DNA of 64,000 bases from Providencia rustigianii DSM 4541 (GCF_000156395.1 NZ_GG703818.1:485844-549843), one strand, 5' to 3'; positions 38,211 to 48,670 are shown, counted from the first letter of the stretch. The notes: generated from the sequence alone by a model not told the origin. Translations and numbers: made by a program.

Positions 38211-38697
38211 GGAGACTCTCTTCTTTTTCGATAATCTCTAACCCCTCACTGCGTAATACTTCAATGACTTTTTGCAGTGCGGGTTCTAATGCGGCTTTAC
38301 CTGTTTCTGTTAAACCAATACGTGGCTCCAAAGATTCAGGCACAATACCGACCAACGTTAAGCGCTTAGGGAATTCATCGGTAAGATGCAATGCGGACAA
38401 CACGTCAGATAGCCCTAACTGATGAGGCGAGATTTTACGCGTAAACAGCGCAGGAACTTCCTCATCTCGTAACACCAAAATGTTACCAGGTTGCTGGCTC
38501 GACAAGACCACATCCGCAATAATCAAATGATCGCGATCCGCCATGGCGCCAATCAGCTCCATGCCTGCGGTTCCCCCATCCAATACTTCGACACATTCTG
38601 GCAAGTGATAACGTTGTTCGAGTGCCTCGACAATACGGACACCGATCCCTTCATCACTGAGCAAAATGTTGCCTACACCTAAGACTAAAATTCGCAT
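38203..38697 (-). CDS. hybD: Hydrogenase-2 maturation endopeptidase HybD
   Basis: 164 residues, same as E. coli. Cleaves the C-terminal peptide of HybC after nickel insertion. MRILVLGVGNILLSDEGIG with the metal-binding Glu16, DGGTAGMEL near 61 (second ligand Asp) and SPHQLGLSDVL near 92 (His ligand) are all present. TAATG overlap with hybC. Confidence 0.96.
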   Translation of the reverse strand: MRILVLGVGNILLSDEGIGVRIVEALEQRYHLPECVEVLDGGTAGMELIGAMADRDHLIIADVVLSSQQPGNILVLRDEEVPALFTRKISPHQLGLSDVLSALHLTDEFPKRLTLVGIVPESLEPRIGLTETGKAALEPALQKVIEVLRSEGLEIIEKEESLHA

Positions 38698-40400
38698 TAA
38701 AGCACCTTCACCTTAGTCACTTCGGAGCCTTCCGTATCAACGATATGCACCGCACAGGACATACATGGGTCAAATGAGTGGATAGTACGCACCACTTCCA
38801 ATGGCTTAGATGGATCAGCCACTGGCGTTCCCACCAATGCTTGTTCGTAAGGACCCGGTTCGTCATTGAAGTTACGTGGACCCGAGTTCCATGTTGATGG
38901 CACTACCGCTTGATAGTTTTCAATTTTGCCATCTTTAACCACGACCCAGTGGGATAACAGACCGCGAGGAACTTCACCAAAACCGACCCCTTTGATTGCC
39001 ACATCTTGCGGGAAGTTTGGTTTGATAAAGGTGGTGTGGTCACCTTTCGCAATGTTATCCACCAGCGCTTGCCATTGGATGGATAAGGTTTCATTCAACA
39101 CGCAGCAACGTACTGAACGACCAATAATACGGCCAAAGGTAGACTCTAATTGGTTTTTGGTAATTGTGTTGCCGGTTAGGGCTTGGTACAGACCCACAAT
39201 TTGGTTGAAGTGTTTTTCTGTCGGCTCATGTTTTGCCGCCAGTTTACACAGCAAATCAGCTAATGGACCCACTTCCACAGTTTTGTCGTAGAAGGTTGGC
39301 GCTTTAACCCACGAATATTTACCGTCATCATCCCAGCCAGTGTAGTCAGGAATTGTGGTTCCTTCCCATGGGGCTTGTGGCTCATTATCTTTGTACCACG
39401 CGTGTTTACTGCTCTCTTTGATACCATTGATCAGGTATTCGTCAGTGTGGCTAGTAATTGGACGATAAGTACTGAAATCTGCATTTTCCAGATAACCACC
39501 CGGCAGTAAGAAGCTGCCATTTTTGTTATCCATTGGCATTTCTGGAACGCACATATAATGTTGCGCACCTTTACCAACTTCTAGCCATTCTGGGTAACCT
39601 GCTGCAATCACTGCGGCATCAACTTTATAAACTTGCTCGATAAAGTCACCTAAGCGGTCAATGAAGGATTTCACATACATTAAGCGCTCAAGGTTCAACA
39701 CGCCCAGACCGTCTAGATTGATTGGGTTTGCTACCCCACCCACCGCTAAGTTTTGAATATGCGGCGTTTTACCACCCAGCAGTGCCACGATACGGTTAGC
39801 ATCACGTTGGCATTCTAGCGCTTGCAGGTAGTGAGCAACCGCAATCAGGTTCACTTCTGGCGATAATTTCATCGCTGGGTGACCCCAATAGCCGTTGGCA
39901 AAAATACCCAACTGCCCACTGGCAACTAAATCTTTAATTTTGTTCTGAACGCGAGTGAACTCTTCTGGGCTATTTAAAGACCATGTCGAAACGCCTTTTA
40001 GCATGTCTGCGGCTTTGGTTGGATCCGCTTGCAATGCCGAGGTGATATCAACCCAGTCCAACGCTGACAACTGATAAAAATGCACAATATGGTCTTGGAT
40101 AGTATGCGCAGCCAAAATCATGTTACGGATGTATTGCGCATTGACCGGCACTTCAAGATTTAAAGCACTTTCAATGGTGCGCACGGAAATAATGCCGTGC
40201 ACCGTGGTACATACCCCACAAATACGCTGCATGATCATCCATGCATCGCGAGCATCTTTTCCTTTTACAATCTCTTCCATACCGCGCCACATGGTGCCGG
40301 ATGCCCAAGCTTTTGTGACTTTTCCATCTTCGATTTCACAATCAATGCGTAAGTGACCTTCGATACGAGTTACCGGGTCAATTGTTATACGTTGGCTCAT
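38697..40400 (-). CDS. hybC: Hydrogenase-2 large (NiFe) subunit HybC
   Basis: 567 residues, E. coli length. Holds the NiFe active site: C61 and C64 in RICGVC and C546/C549 in DPCMSCAVH. The 15-residue tail after His552 is the peptide removed by HybD. No signal peptide of its own; exported through Tat with HybO. Overlaps hybB by 4 bases (ATGA). Confidence 0.98.
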   Translation of the reverse strand: MSQRITIDPVTRIEGHLRIDCEIEDGKVTKAWASGTMWRGMEEIVKGKDARDAWMIMQRICGVCTTVHGIISVRTIESALNLEVPVNAQYIRNMILAAHTIQDHIVHFYQLSALDWVDITSALQADPTKAADMLKGVSTWSLNSPEEFTRVQNKIKDLVASGQLGIFANGYWGHPAMKLSPEVNLIAVAHYLQALECQRDANRIVALLGGKTPHIQNLAVGGVANPINLDGLGVLNLERLMYVKSFIDRLGDFIEQVYKVDAAVIAAGYPEWLEVGKGAQHYMCVPEMPMDNKNGSFLLPGGYLENADFSTYRPITSHTDEYLINGIKESSKHAWYKDNEPQAPWEGTTIPDYTGWDDDGKYSWVKAPTFYDKTVEVGPLADLLCKLAAKHEPTEKHFNQIVGLYQALTGNTITKNQLESTFGRIIGRSVRCCVLNETLSIQWQALVDNIAKGDHTTFIKPNFPQDVAIKGVGFGEVPRGLLSHWVVVKDGKIENYQAVVPSTWNSGPRNFNDEPGPYEQALVGTPVADPSKPLEVVRTIHSFDPCMSCAVHIVDTEGSEVTKVKVL

Positions 40401-41584
40401 GCTTTACCTCGGGCCTGAGAAGGACTCAAATTAGATTTTTTTAGTGCTGGAATAATTGGCAGTAAGCGGATCAGTAAGATGTAAGCACACACTTCGATCG
40501 CGACGAAACCAATTGAAATTAGTATCTCTTCAGTGGTTGGGAAATAGTCATACCCACCACCTGGATTGAATGCGATTAGCGAGTAGTTCATACGCCACAG
40601 CGCCGCACCAATCAGCATGCTTAGACCGCTGAAATATAACCATCTTGAATCCATACGTAATGATGGTTTACGGAAAATCACTAATGGGATGACCATTAAC
40701 GCCGTTTCGATCCAGAACATGATGGCGTAGAAATCAAAGCCCATCACGTAATGCATCTTGCCGCGATAAATCAGCTCACCAAAGCGACAAACCAAGAACA
40801 GCACTAAGAAGACTTGGAGAATATTGGTTATCTTGATAAACAGGGGTCGCTCATCAGCCCCTTGCCCTTTTAACGCTGCTTGCAGTAATGAGCCTTCAAA
40901 TATGACAATGGAGAAGCCCATAATAAATGCGGTCAATAGCGATAAGAGCGGCAACATTTCATAGCTTTGCCAAATCGGATGGACTTTATAACCTGCCGCA
41001 ATCATTAATGAACCCATTGATGATTGGTGCATCATTGGCAGTAATGCTCCTAACGCAATGATAAAGAACATCACTTTATTCAAGCGTTTTAAGAAAACTT
41101 TCCAACCAAATTTTTCACAAATTGCAGGGGCAAATTCCAATGCCATCACACCGATGTAGATAGTCATACAGACGGCAGTTTCAAACAGTACGGAGTTGGT
41201 ATTAAAGTAACCTGGAATATAGAAATATGGCAGGTTCCAGTAACGACCAACGTCGATAGTGATGGATAAACCACCGAGGGAATAACCAAATAAGCTGGCG
41301 AGTAACGCGGGGCGTACTAGCGGATGGTATTCACCACGATTAAATACATAAACCGCCCATGCCAATGCCCAACCACCACAGGCAAAACCTGTACCAATTA
41401 GCAAGTCAAAGGCAATCCAGATACCCCATGGATAGCCGCCGTTTAAGTCAGAAACTGACCCCAATCCAAACACTAAACGTTTAACAATCAGAATCAGGCA
41501 CAGGAAGACGAATGGGCCAAAGACAATCACTGGCCAACTGACTAAACGCCCGCCTAGCGGCTGTTCTTTATCATGCGTCGCCAT
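40397..41584 (-). CDS. hybB: Hydrogenase-2 integral membrane subunit HybB
   Basis: 395 residues, NrfD/PsrC family with about ten helices; passes electrons from HybA to the quinone pool. [16 protein letters not shown] and [20 protein letters not shown] are diagnostic. I place the start at ATG 41584, preceded by GGAG, where the protein begins [14 protein letters not shown] like E. coli HybB; a longer in-frame reading from 41662 only runs through the repetitive end of hybA. Overlaps hybA by 14 bases. Confidence 0.96.
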   Translation of the reverse strand: MATHDKEQPLGGRLVSWPVIVFGPFVFLCLILIVKRLVFGLGSVSDLNGGYPWGIWIAFDLLIGTGFACGGWALAWAVYVFNRGEYHPLVRPALLASLFGYSLGGLSITIDVGRYWNLPYFYIPGYFNTNSVLFETAVCMTIYIGVMALEFAPAICEKFGWKVFLKRLNKVMFFIIALGALLPMMHQSSMGSLMIAAGYKVHPIWQSYEMLPLLSLLTAFIMGFSIVIFEGSLLQAALKGQGADERPLFIKITNILQVFLVLFLVCRFGELIYRGKMHYVMGFDFYAIMFWIETALMVIPLVIFRKPSLRMDSRWLYFSGLSMLIGAALWRMNYSLIAFNPGGGYDYFPTTEEILISIGFVAIEVCAYILLIRLLPIIPALKKSNLSPSQARGKA

Positions 41585-42620
41585 TAGAGTCGTCTCCTTT
41601 GTTGTCATGAGATTTACCATCATGAGGTTTGCCATCATGAGATTGGTCGTCATGGGAATCATGATGATCCTGTTTCTTGGTGTTGCGATACACTAAGAAA
41701 CTTAACCCCGCCAATGCGGCTAAAGGCAGAACCATACCTTTGTACAGTGTGTGCTGAACGTTTTCAGAACGCGCACCTGTTGCTAACTCATCCAGTTCAG
41801 GTAAGCCAAGGTTTTGGTACGGTACACCAGAGAGCACCATGACCTGCGTTCCACCGGCTTCTAATTCACCATAAACATGTTGCTGATATTTTGGCGCTGG
41901 CATGACGTTCGGGTCGTTGTGGTGCAGCGTTTGGCGAGGAAAACCATACTCTTCACCCACTTTCAGTGATAAACGTTTTTTGGCTTCCGCCAGAAGCTCT
42001 TCGCGAGTACCAAAAATAACTGCCCCCGTAGGACAAACTTCAACACAACCCGGTAAACCGCCTTTATCCAGACGTTCAACACCTTTCTGGTTACACAGTT
42101 CACATTTATGGATCGCACCAAATTTGTCATCGTATGCATATTTAGGGATGTTAAATGGACAACCCACCATGCAGTAACGGCAACCCGTACAGATATCGGG
42201 ATCGTAATGCACAATCCCCGTTTTCGGGTCTTTAGTCAGCGCAGAAACTGGGCAAACAGAAACACAGTTCGGGTCAACGCAATGCATACACTGTTTTTTA
42301 ATGTAGGCGTAACCGTCTTTTTCCTGATCTTTATGTAAGCCAGTACCGTCACTCCAGACTTGAATGATGTTATTGGTGTATGGCGTTAACTTATCGTTGT
42401 TTGACCATGTTTGTGGCCCCACAGGATTACGCTCAGGATGGTTGATATCCTGACATTTGGTTACGCACGCCTGACAACCTACACATAACGTTGAGTCGTA
42501 GAGCATCCCAAGTGAATTCGGAATTGGCGGTCTGTTTTCCGCTCCCGCCAAGCTAGGTGTTGAAGTGCTGGCTAACAGCGCTCCCCCAGCTGAGAGCTTA
42601 AGAAAATTTCGTCTATCCAC
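41571..42620 (-). CDS. hybA: Hydrogenase-2 ferredoxin-like subunit HybA
   Basis: 349 residues. Tat signal with RRNFLK at residue 3; four 4Fe-4S clusters from [37 protein letters not shown] and the CELCNQ...CVEVCP set. A C-terminal membrane helix ([16 protein letters not shown]) is followed by an unusually long His/Asp-rich cytoplasmic tail ([21 protein letters not shown]) encoded by 15-base repeats. Starts 2 bases after hybO. Confidence 0.96.
   Translation of the reverse strand: MDRRNFLKLSAGGALLASTSTPSLAGAENRPPIPNSLGMLYDSTLCVGCQACVTKCQDINHPERNPVGPQTWSNNDKLTPYTNNIIQVWSDGTGLHKDQEKDGYAYIKKQCMHCVDPNCVSVCPVSALTKDPKTGIVHYDPDICTGCRYCMVGCPFNIPKYAYDDKFGAIHKCELCNQKGVERLDKGGLPGCVEVCPTGAVIFGTREELLAEAKKRLSLKVGEEYGFPRQTLHHNDPNVMPAPKYQQHVYGELEAGGTQVMVLSGVPYQNLGLPELDELATGARSENVQHTLYKGMVLPLAALAGLSFLVYRNTKKQDHHDSHDDQSHDGKPHDGKSHDNKGDDSNGDA
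41606..41650 (-). repeat. Three imperfect 15-bp repeats at the end of hybA
   Basis: Units at 41606-41620, 41621-41635 and 41636-41650 share the CATGAG-T start and differ at a few bases. They encode the HD-G-K-type repeats of the HybA tail. Confidence 0.8.
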
Positions 42621-42622
42621 GG

Positions 42623-43741
42623 TTATTCTCCCCGTGAGTCGTTATCATTTTGACGTTTTTGACGTCCCAACTCACGTACCGCCATCACACTGACACCTGC
42701 AACCAGACCAACCACACCACCGATTAGACCGACTGCTGTGGCAGAAACTTGACCACCTTCTTTGTTATTCAAATCCGGTTTTTCTGAGCGTGGCGTTTGG
42801 TTTTCAACGTTTGCAAGTTGGTGTATCGCTTTATGGAAGCCGACATTTTCTTCGTTACAGCCATAGCATGGGTGACCAATCGCTACAGGCCAAACTCCGC
42901 CCACATCACAGAATTGCAAGGTTGAACAGTTACCGTAAGTTTCAGGACCTTTGCATCCTAAATGGTATAAACACCAACCTTCACGGTGACCAGCATCGCC
43001 AAACTCTTTTGCGAAGCGTCCCGCATCAAAATGTGGTCGACGTTCACAATGTTCATGAATTAATCGACCGTACGCGAACATTGGACGGTTTTTGCTATCC
43101 AATGCTGGTGGGCGATTAAAAGTAATAATATGTGCGACTGTCGCTAAAAAATTGTGTGGGTTAGGTGGGCAGCCAGGAATATTAATAATGGTTTTATCTT
43201 TGATGACTTCACTCAGACCCACTGCACCTGTTGGGTTACTTCCCGCTGCGGCAACACCGCCCCAAGAAGCACAAGAACCGATAGCAATAATCGCCGCTGC
43301 ATGCTCTGCCGCCATACGAATATGCTCAACAATAGGTTTACCCGCCACCATGCAATAGATCCCATCGTCTTTCAGTGGAATCGAGCCATCAACGACTAAA
43401 ACATATCGACCTTTGTATCTTTCAATCGCATTGTGTTTATTTTCTTCAACTTGTTCACCAAATGCGGCTGACAGTACTTCGTGATATTCGAGAGAAATGG
43501 TATCGAGAATTAAGTTTTCGAGGGTCGGGTGAGTTGCACACAACAAAGATTCTGTACAACCCGTACACTCTTGCGCACCAATCCAAATGACCGGTGGGCG
43601 TTCTGGATCACTGACCGCATCTGCCATTTGAGCAGCGGCTTTTCCACTTAACCCCATTGTCGCAGCGAGTGCTGTACATAACTTCATAAAGTCACGGCGA
43701 TTAATGCCATGGGGAGAAATAATAGAGTTATCTCCTGCCAT
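42623..43741 (-). CDS. hybO: Hydrogenase-2 small subunit HybO
   Basis: 372 residues, E. coli length. Tat signal with NRRDFMKL near residue 14; the Fe-S cluster ligands start at [14 protein letters not shown]; a C-terminal helix ([19 protein letters not shown]) anchors the dimer in the inner membrane with the active site in the periplasm. AGGA 7 bases before ATG 43741. First gene of the operon; promoter region with an FNR site lies upstream. Confidence 0.97.
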   Translation of the reverse strand: MAGDNSIISPHGINRRDFMKLCTALAATMGLSGKAAAQMADAVSDPERPPVIWIGAQECTGCTESLLCATHPTLENLILDTISLEYHEVLSAAFGEQVEENKHNAIERYKGRYVLVVDGSIPLKDDGIYCMVAGKPIVEHIRMAAEHAAAIIAIGSCASWGGVAAAGSNPTGAVGLSEVIKDKTIINIPGCPPNPHNFLATVAHIITFNRPPALDSKNRPMFAYGRLIHEHCERRPHFDAGRFAKEFGDAGHREGWCLYHLGCKGPETYGNCSTLQFCDVGGVWPVAIGHPCYGCNEENVGFHKAIHQLANVENQTPRSEKPDLNNKEGGQVSATAVGLIGGVVGLVAGVSVMAVRELGRQKRQNDNDSRGE

Positions 43742-43948
43742 TTCTATTTCCTATTATGAGTGGCTTAAAGCCTATTTATTAGGCTATTTTTCTTTACGAT
43801 TTTGTATTCAAAAAATACATAAATCCCTCCGCACATTTAAAATATGCTTCAGTTTTGATGTATTATTTGTATTCAAAATTGCTTCAACAATTACATCTAA
43901 TAAACAATATTCTTATTAGACGTTACCTGATGTGTAAATATGAATGAG

Positions 43949-43954
43949 ATCCTA
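43949..43954 (-). promoter_or_regulatory. -10 hexamer of the hybO promoter
   Basis: On the minus strand TAGGAT, 4/6 match to TATAAT. Its centre is 31 bases from the centre of the FNR site, which places that site at -41.5, the class II activation position. Predicted start of transcription near 43941, a leader of about 200 bases. Confidence 0.5.
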
Positions 43955-43975
43955 GTCCTACCACCTTTTAATCAC

Positions 43976-43989
43976 TTGATCTTCATCAA
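43976..43989. promoter_or_regulatory. FNR site upstream of hybO
   Basis: TTGATCTTCATCAA, an exact match to the FNR consensus TTGAT-N4-ATCAA, extended by one base to C...G on each side. Expected to make the hydrogenase operon anaerobically induced. Confidence 0.8.
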
Positions 43990-44337
43990 GAGGCAATAAG
44001 AAATTTGGTCTTTTTTAAATTTATGATAGAAAAATCGATTCAGCCAAGGGTTAGCAGATGATTTGACTTTTTATTGAAAATTTTAATATTCCAAAAAATA
44101 AAGATTATAATCAATTGAAAATAAAGAAAAAAACCAAAACAGCATCATTCCGTTAATATATTTAACAGAACTGAAAAGATTAATTAAACGAATTCCGAGT
44201 AGCTTTTTTTGATGTTCATTCAATTCTATTTAAAAACAAATAAGAATTAATCTCAAAAAAGATAAATAAGAATAAATATCAAAAAGAATAAAGCTAAATT
44301 TAAATAAGTTTATATATTCGTTTATTTAAAATAAAGC

Positions 44338-44354
44338 CTGACTATTATTGTCAG
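44338..44354 (-). terminator. Weak hairpin after hypF
   Basis: CTGAC/GTCAG 5-bp stem with a 7-base loop directly after the hypF stop; followed on the minus strand by GCTTTATTTT. Marginal as a terminator. Confidence 0.35.
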
Positions 44355-46634
44355 TTATTCATCTTTAATTTGAGCAGTAGCTATCGCCGCCTGTCCTAAC
44401 GCTAATCCTCCATCGCCCATCGGCAATTGGCGTGCATATAGCACATCCAAAGGCTGCAATTTTTCAACCAGTAGCTGACGCAATAATAGGTTATGCATCA
44501 CCCCACCAGATAAAACTACCTTATTAATTTCATACCGGTGAGCAGCTTGATGCGCTAGATCTGCAAATCCCTGCGCTAAAGCGACATGAAAAGCATGAGC
44601 ACGCTCAGCATCAGGTGCAGAATAACGCAACCATTGCTGCCAAAATGTTTTCAAATCCAATTGTTGCCCAATCACTGGCAAACTTACCGGATGCTGTTTT
44701 AGGACACTTTGCCGAGCTAGTGCTTCTAGTTGGCAAGCTCCCTCCCCCTCCCAGCTCATCTGCTGTTTACAGATCCCCAATGCTGCCGAAATCGCATCGA
44801 AAAGTCGCCCAGCGGATGACGCTGTAGGGCTATTAATTCCACGTAGCATCGCTTTTTGGAGTACTGGATAAGGGAAAGGCTGGAGCGTTGAAGCGATTGG
44901 CAATGTTTGCCAATTCGGAACAAATTGCTCCAAATGAGCCAATAAATTTCGCCATGGTTGGCGGGAGGCCAAATCTCCCCCCGGCATTGGAACGGGGGGT
45001 AATCCACCAATATGCTGGCTGGCACGGTAATCCACCAATAAACATTCTCCGCCCCATAAACGATTATCATCGCCAAAGCCTAAACCATCTAAGGCTAAAC
45101 CGATCACTTTCTCATGGCCAAGGGGAATGCCATGCTCAACCATCACCGCCGCAATATGGGCATGATGATGCTGGACTTGGATAAATGGAATGTGTAATTG
45201 CTCGCTCAAGGATTTACCGTAGCGATGACTGACATAACTAGGGTGCATATCCCCGACTAATACTGTTGGTGTAAAGCGGTAAATTGATTCAAAAAGATGG
45301 ATAGTTTTTTGATATTGTTGATAAATATCAATATCATCCAAATCGCCCAAATGTTGACTGAGCACCGCGTTTTTATCACGTAATAAGCAAAAAGTATTTT
45401 TTAAATCTGCGCCAAGCGCCAAAATAGATGGGGAGTTTTCGAAACCTGCGGGAAGTTCAATAGCATCAGGAACATAGCCCCTTGCTCGGCGCAGCATTTC
45501 CGCCTGTCCCCCATGGTAGCGCACCAAAGAGTCATCCGCTCGTTGGACAATCTCCCGATTATGTATCAACCAAATATCGGCAATATTGGCTAAATCCGTC
45601 AACGCCTCTTGGTCGGTTAACACCGGCGGTTTGCCAGAGGCATTTCCCGAAGTCATGACTAAAGGAGTATTCACCTCTGACATCAATAAATGCTGTAAGG
45701 GATTTGATGGCAGCATGACCCCAATTTCCTGTAAGTGGGGCGCAATATCAGGGCTAAGTAAACTATTGGCCCAAATCGGGATCAAAACAATCGGAGCGGC
45801 AGAACTTTGAAGTAAAGCTCTCAGTCCATCAGTAACCTCAACCCCTTGCTCTGCTAACCAATTGATTGATGGGATCATGACCGCTAAGGGCTTGCTTGGG
45901 CGATGTTTACGTTGTCGTAATTGATTGACCGCAGGGGAATTTGTGGCATCACAAGCTAGATGGAATCCCCCTACCCCTTTAATCGCTGCAATTTCCCCAG
46001 CCAATAATCGTTGAGCCGTTTGCTTTAACGCCTCATATTTTGTCGCTAATAAGTTTCCCGACCTATCACACAGCTGGATTTCTGGTCCACAAACAGCACA
46101 AGCATTTGGCTGAGCATGAAAGCGGCGATCGGCAGGATCCTCATATTCTTGCTGACATTCAGGGCACAGTGGAAATTCTGCCATTGAGGTATTTGGGCGG
46201 TCATAGGGCATTTGACGGATAATCGTAAAACGAGGCCCGCAATGGGTACAATTTGCGAACGGATAATGATAGCGGCGATTTGAGGGATCAAAAAGTTCGC
46301 TACTGCACGCTTCACACGTGGCTGCATCCGGAATAACTTGGGTATCCATTCTACCCGCACCGCTGTGACGGATAGAAAATTTTTCGGGTATTTCATCCCA
46401 ATCAAAAGGCTGGGATTGCACCGATTCAATATGTGCTAGTGGCGGGCAATGCTGATACAGTAATTCAGTAAATACGCAGATATCCGCATCTGCAAGGAAA
46501 CGGACTAGGACACCTTCCCCATCGTTACAGACATCACCTTTGAAAGCACATTGATGGGCTAACTGCCATACATAAGGTCGGAAACCAACCCCTTGCACTT
46601 TACCTTTGATCCGCAGCTGTATTCCGTTTTTCAC
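44355..46634 (-). CDS. hypF: Carbamoyltransferase HypF
   Basis: 759 residues. Uses carbamoyl phosphate and ATP to carbamoylate HypE, supplying the cyanide ligands. Domains in order: acylphosphatase (KVQGVGFRPYVWQLA, 10-25), two zinc-finger motifs (CEACSSELFDP, CTHCGPRF, CPECQQEY, CAVCGP, about 108-185), YrdC-like (IKGVGGFHLACDA, KPLAVM, about 200-380) and Kae1-like with HHHAHIAAVM near 490 and a final VVLSGGVMHN. The start codon is GTG at 46634 with GAGGG 8 bases before it. Lies upstream of hybO in the same direction but 613 bases away, so probably a separate transcript. Confidence 0.97.
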   Translation of the reverse strand: MKNGIQLRIKGKVQGVGFRPYVWQLAHQCAFKGDVCNDGEGVLVRFLADADICVFTELLYQHCPPLAHIESVQSQPFDWDEIPEKFSIRHSGAGRMDTQVIPDAATCEACSSELFDPSNRRYHYPFANCTHCGPRFTIIRQMPYDRPNTSMAEFPLCPECQQEYEDPADRRFHAQPNACAVCGPEIQLCDRSGNLLATKYEALKQTAQRLLAGEIAAIKGVGGFHLACDATNSPAVNQLRQRKHRPSKPLAVMIPSINWLAEQGVEVTDGLRALLQSSAAPIVLIPIWANSLLSPDIAPHLQEIGVMLPSNPLQHLLMSEVNTPLVMTSGNASGKPPVLTDQEALTDLANIADIWLIHNREIVQRADDSLVRYHGGQAEMLRRARGYVPDAIELPAGFENSPSILALGADLKNTFCLLRDKNAVLSQHLGDLDDIDIYQQYQKTIHLFESIYRFTPTVLVGDMHPSYVSHRYGKSLSEQLHIPFIQVQHHHAHIAAVMVEHGIPLGHEKVIGLALDGLGFGDDNRLWGGECLLVDYRASQHIGGLPPVPMPGGDLASRQPWRNLLAHLEQFVPNWQTLPIASTLQPFPYPVLQKAMLRGINSPTASSAGRLFDAISAALGICKQQMSWEGEGACQLEALARQSVLKQHPVSLPVIGQQLDLKTFWQQWLRYSAPDAERAHAFHVALAQGFADLAHQAAHRYEINKVVLSGGVMHNLLLRQLLVEKLQPLDVLYARQLPMGDGGLALGQAAIATAQIKDE

Positions 46635-46700
46635 CCAAATGCCCTCTTATGATGGAGAAGGTATTCTCGCGCTAATAAGTAAAAATAACCTAAGTTAAGA

Positions 46701-46752
46701 TCAAAAAATGGCAGAGTAGTGGTCATCAAATTTCACCATCACTCTGCCATTT
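46701..46752 (-). terminator. Terminator of the fimbrial operon
   Basis: 12-bp perfect outer stem (46706-46717 with 46741-46752), one mismatch, 5 more pairs, 11-base loop; on the minus strand followed by T6. About 20 bases past the adhesin stop. Confidence 0.9.
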
Positions 46753-46772
46753 GCATATTATCAGGTTTGTTA

Positions 46773-47627
46773 TTACGGAATTTCTACCGATAACAGGAAA
46801 ATTCCAGAATATTCGTCCGGTGCAAGATCCTTGGTTTTCACTAATCGGCTAGAGACTCGAAACTGTTTTTTCACAAAAGACTCAACCGTTAATATTGTTG
46901 AAGGTGAACCGTCCACATTAATTTCTGACTCTAACCCATCCGCAATAAAGATAAAGTTATCATTATCTAAACCAGCCACTGCTGCAATTTTTACATCTGT
47001 AGTATCCGTGCAACTAACGGTGAAGTTTTCTGTCACAGTATGCCCATTTAGGGAACTATTGGATAAAGTGCCGTGGTCGATATAATCTGGACCTTCGATA
47101 TTACAGTTTACCGTCCCCGGGTCTAATGGGGAGCAGAGTATAATCGGGTTATCCGCAGTTTGCTCCCTCTGCATTTTCTGCCGATAAAGAATTCCTAAAT
47201 TGAAGCAATATCCAACACCCGGTCTTCTTGGATAAAATTGCCAACGACCCGGTATTTGTCTATTTAATACATTATCGTTTTCTAATGCTCGCGCAACTTC
47301 ACTAAATGTAACGGGTTTTTCATCCCATGAACTTCTTTCTCTCAATCTGACAGAATGCGTGTCAAAGTTAACAATGTGTGAGTTGCCAGCACCATATCCA
47401 CCATCAGCATAAGTTCCCCATGATCCTAATTCGATATCACAAGGGCAGCTTCCTGTTGTTTGTACAGCCATCGGACGATTATCATGTTGCAAATCGCCAC
47501 GTAAAATATACCGTGTATCCATCCACGCACCATAGTCAGTGAGTAGCTCACCTTGCGCGGCGAATTCAGCTCGTGCAACTTGAAAAGGCGATATCAGTAA
47601 TAAACAGATAAATATGAGTTTTTTCAT
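46773..47627 (-). CDS. Fimbrial tip adhesin (MrpH-like position)
   Basis: 284 residues. Signal peptide MKKLIFICLLLISPF..ARA. The N-terminal half (CPCDIELGSWGTYADGGYGAG, IVNFDTHSVRLRER, RWQFYPRRPGVGYCF) is adhesin-like and unlike pilins, and the C-terminal half (TVNCNIEGPDYIDHGTLS, FTVSCTDTTDVKIAA, final IFLLSVEIP) is a donor-strand-accepting pilin domain. Two-domain size and last position in the operon match tip adhesins such as MrpH, which binds zinc through His residues; whether the His here do so is unknown. ATG 47627 with AAGG before it; a longer in-frame start lacks a signal peptide. Confidence 0.75.
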   Translation of the reverse strand: MKKLIFICLLLISPFQVARAEFAAQGELLTDYGAWMDTRYILRGDLQHDNRPMAVQTTGSCPCDIELGSWGTYADGGYGAGNSHIVNFDTHSVRLRERSSWDEKPVTFSEVARALENDNVLNRQIPGRWQFYPRRPGVGYCFNLGILYRQKMQREQTADNPIILCSPLDPGTVNCNIEGPDYIDHGTLSNSSLNGHTVTENFTVSCTDTTDVKIAAVAGLDNDNFIFIADGLESEINVDGSPSTILTVESFVKKQFRVSSRLVKTKDLAPDEYSGIFLLSVEIP

Positions 47628-47646
47628 AATAACCTTAACAACGTAG

Positions 47647-48159
47647 TTATTCGTAATAGATATTGAAGGTTGTTGTAGCGGTAAAATCACCTAATTTAAT
47701 ACTCTTATTCGCGATAGCATCATCTTCAGCAAGGATAGAGGCCTTAAAGGTAATAGCGGCCGGAAAGTCATTGTTTTTCATCCCACTAACTGGATATTGA
47801 GTATTAATATCTATATCGCTATTGTCGTGCGTGAGCTTGATGGCATACCCTAAATCCCCCGTATCACCATCAACCGCCAGAGAACCTTTAATTTTTGAAT
47901 TTACGACGCCAGTGAATTCCATTGAATATGAAAAATCAGGTAGATACTCACAATCAGATAGCGTAATGTTAAAAACTTCGGCAATCTCTCTTTGTCTATA
48001 CAGATCCTTATCATTAACCTCATGAAACGGTATCTCTAGATCAGCGCCATCATTGATATTACAAGGGATTGCGTTCCTCAATACTCCAGAAAAGCTCACT
48101 TCATCCGCGAAAGCATTCCCAGAGAAATAAAACAGTAGAGTAAAGAAGATTATTTTCAT
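47647..48159 (-). CDS. Minor fimbrial subunit
   Basis: 170 residues. Signal peptide (MKIIFFTLLFYFSGNAFA), then a pilin Ig-like fold with the first disulfide Cys in RNAIPCNIND, the second in LSDCEYLP, and the C-terminal TFNIYYE with the penultimate Tyr recognised by the chaperone. Comparable in place to MrpG. Overlaps the preceding subunit gene by 4 bases. Confidence 0.85.
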   Translation of the reverse strand: MKIIFFTLLFYFSGNAFADEVSFSGVLRNAIPCNINDGADLEIPFHEVNDKDLYRQREIAEVFNITLSDCEYLPDFSYSMEFTGVVNSKIKGSLAVDGDTGDLGYAIKLTHDNSDIDINTQYPVSGMKNNDFPAAITFKASILAEDDAIANKSIKLGDFTATTTFNIYYE

Positions 48160-48659
48160 TGATAAGCAACCGTCAATGTTGCATTGGCGGTAAATGCACC
48201 AGCATAGACGACCGCGTTACTTGAGCCACTTTTGACTAAGCTTGCTTTTAAATCTGGTGTTTCACCATCTGAGCGATAAGTATAAGTAAAGTCAGAATTA
48301 ACTGACAGTGATCTTGAGCCGTTATAGAGCTGTAATCCAATCTCATCTTGTTCATTGATTGCTAACAGATCTCTATCAAATTCTGATTCAGCGCCATCGA
48401 AACTAAAAACAACGTCAGTTCCTGATGAAATACCGTTACATTCCCATTCAAAATCAATATCTTCAATATAGGTTTTGCCGTCTTTTGTTGGGACTAATGC
48501 CACAACCAAGTCATCACCAAAATATACGTTAATTGGTCGATTATCATTGATAACACAAGGTGTGCTTTCAATTAATCGCCCACTAAAGTTAACGGGTACC
48601 GCTAGCGCCGTGTGTGTAAAAGCCAACAATAAGAGTCCTGAAAGACAAATCTTTTTCAT
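48156..48659 (-). CDS. Minor fimbrial subunit
   Basis: 167 residues. Signal peptide (MKKICLSGLLLLAFTHTALA), pilin fold with ESTPCVINDNRPINVYFGDD and the paired Cys in WECNG, ending TLTVAYQ with the penultimate Tyr. Comparable to MrpF. Probably an adaptor between the rod and the tip. Confidence 0.85.
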   Translation of the reverse strand: MKKICLSGLLLLAFTHTALAVPVNFSGRLIESTPCVINDNRPINVYFGDDLVVALVPTKDGKTYIEDIDFEWECNGISSGTDVVFSFDGAESEFDRDLLAINEQDEIGLQLYNGSRSLSVNSDFTYTYRSDGETPDLKASLVKSGSSNAVVYAGAFTANATLTVAYQ

Positions 48660-48670
48660 AAGAAAATACC

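Larger units (their letters stand above)
43742..44354. other. AT-rich hyb promoter region between hypF and hybO
   Basis: 613 bases without a gene. It contains the FNR-type palindrome and -10 hexamer annotated separately, and a weak hairpin at its right edge after hypF. The rest is very AT-rich with A and T tracts, which suits H-NS or IHF binding, but I see no further defined site, and no NikR-type GTATGA/TCATAC pair. Confidence 0.7.

Noticed and set aside
41585..41662. N-terminal extension of hybB starting at 41662
   Set aside because: It reads the HybA tail repeats in another frame and would add a Met-rich, non-conserved stretch; the start at 41584 matches the family and has a ribosome site.
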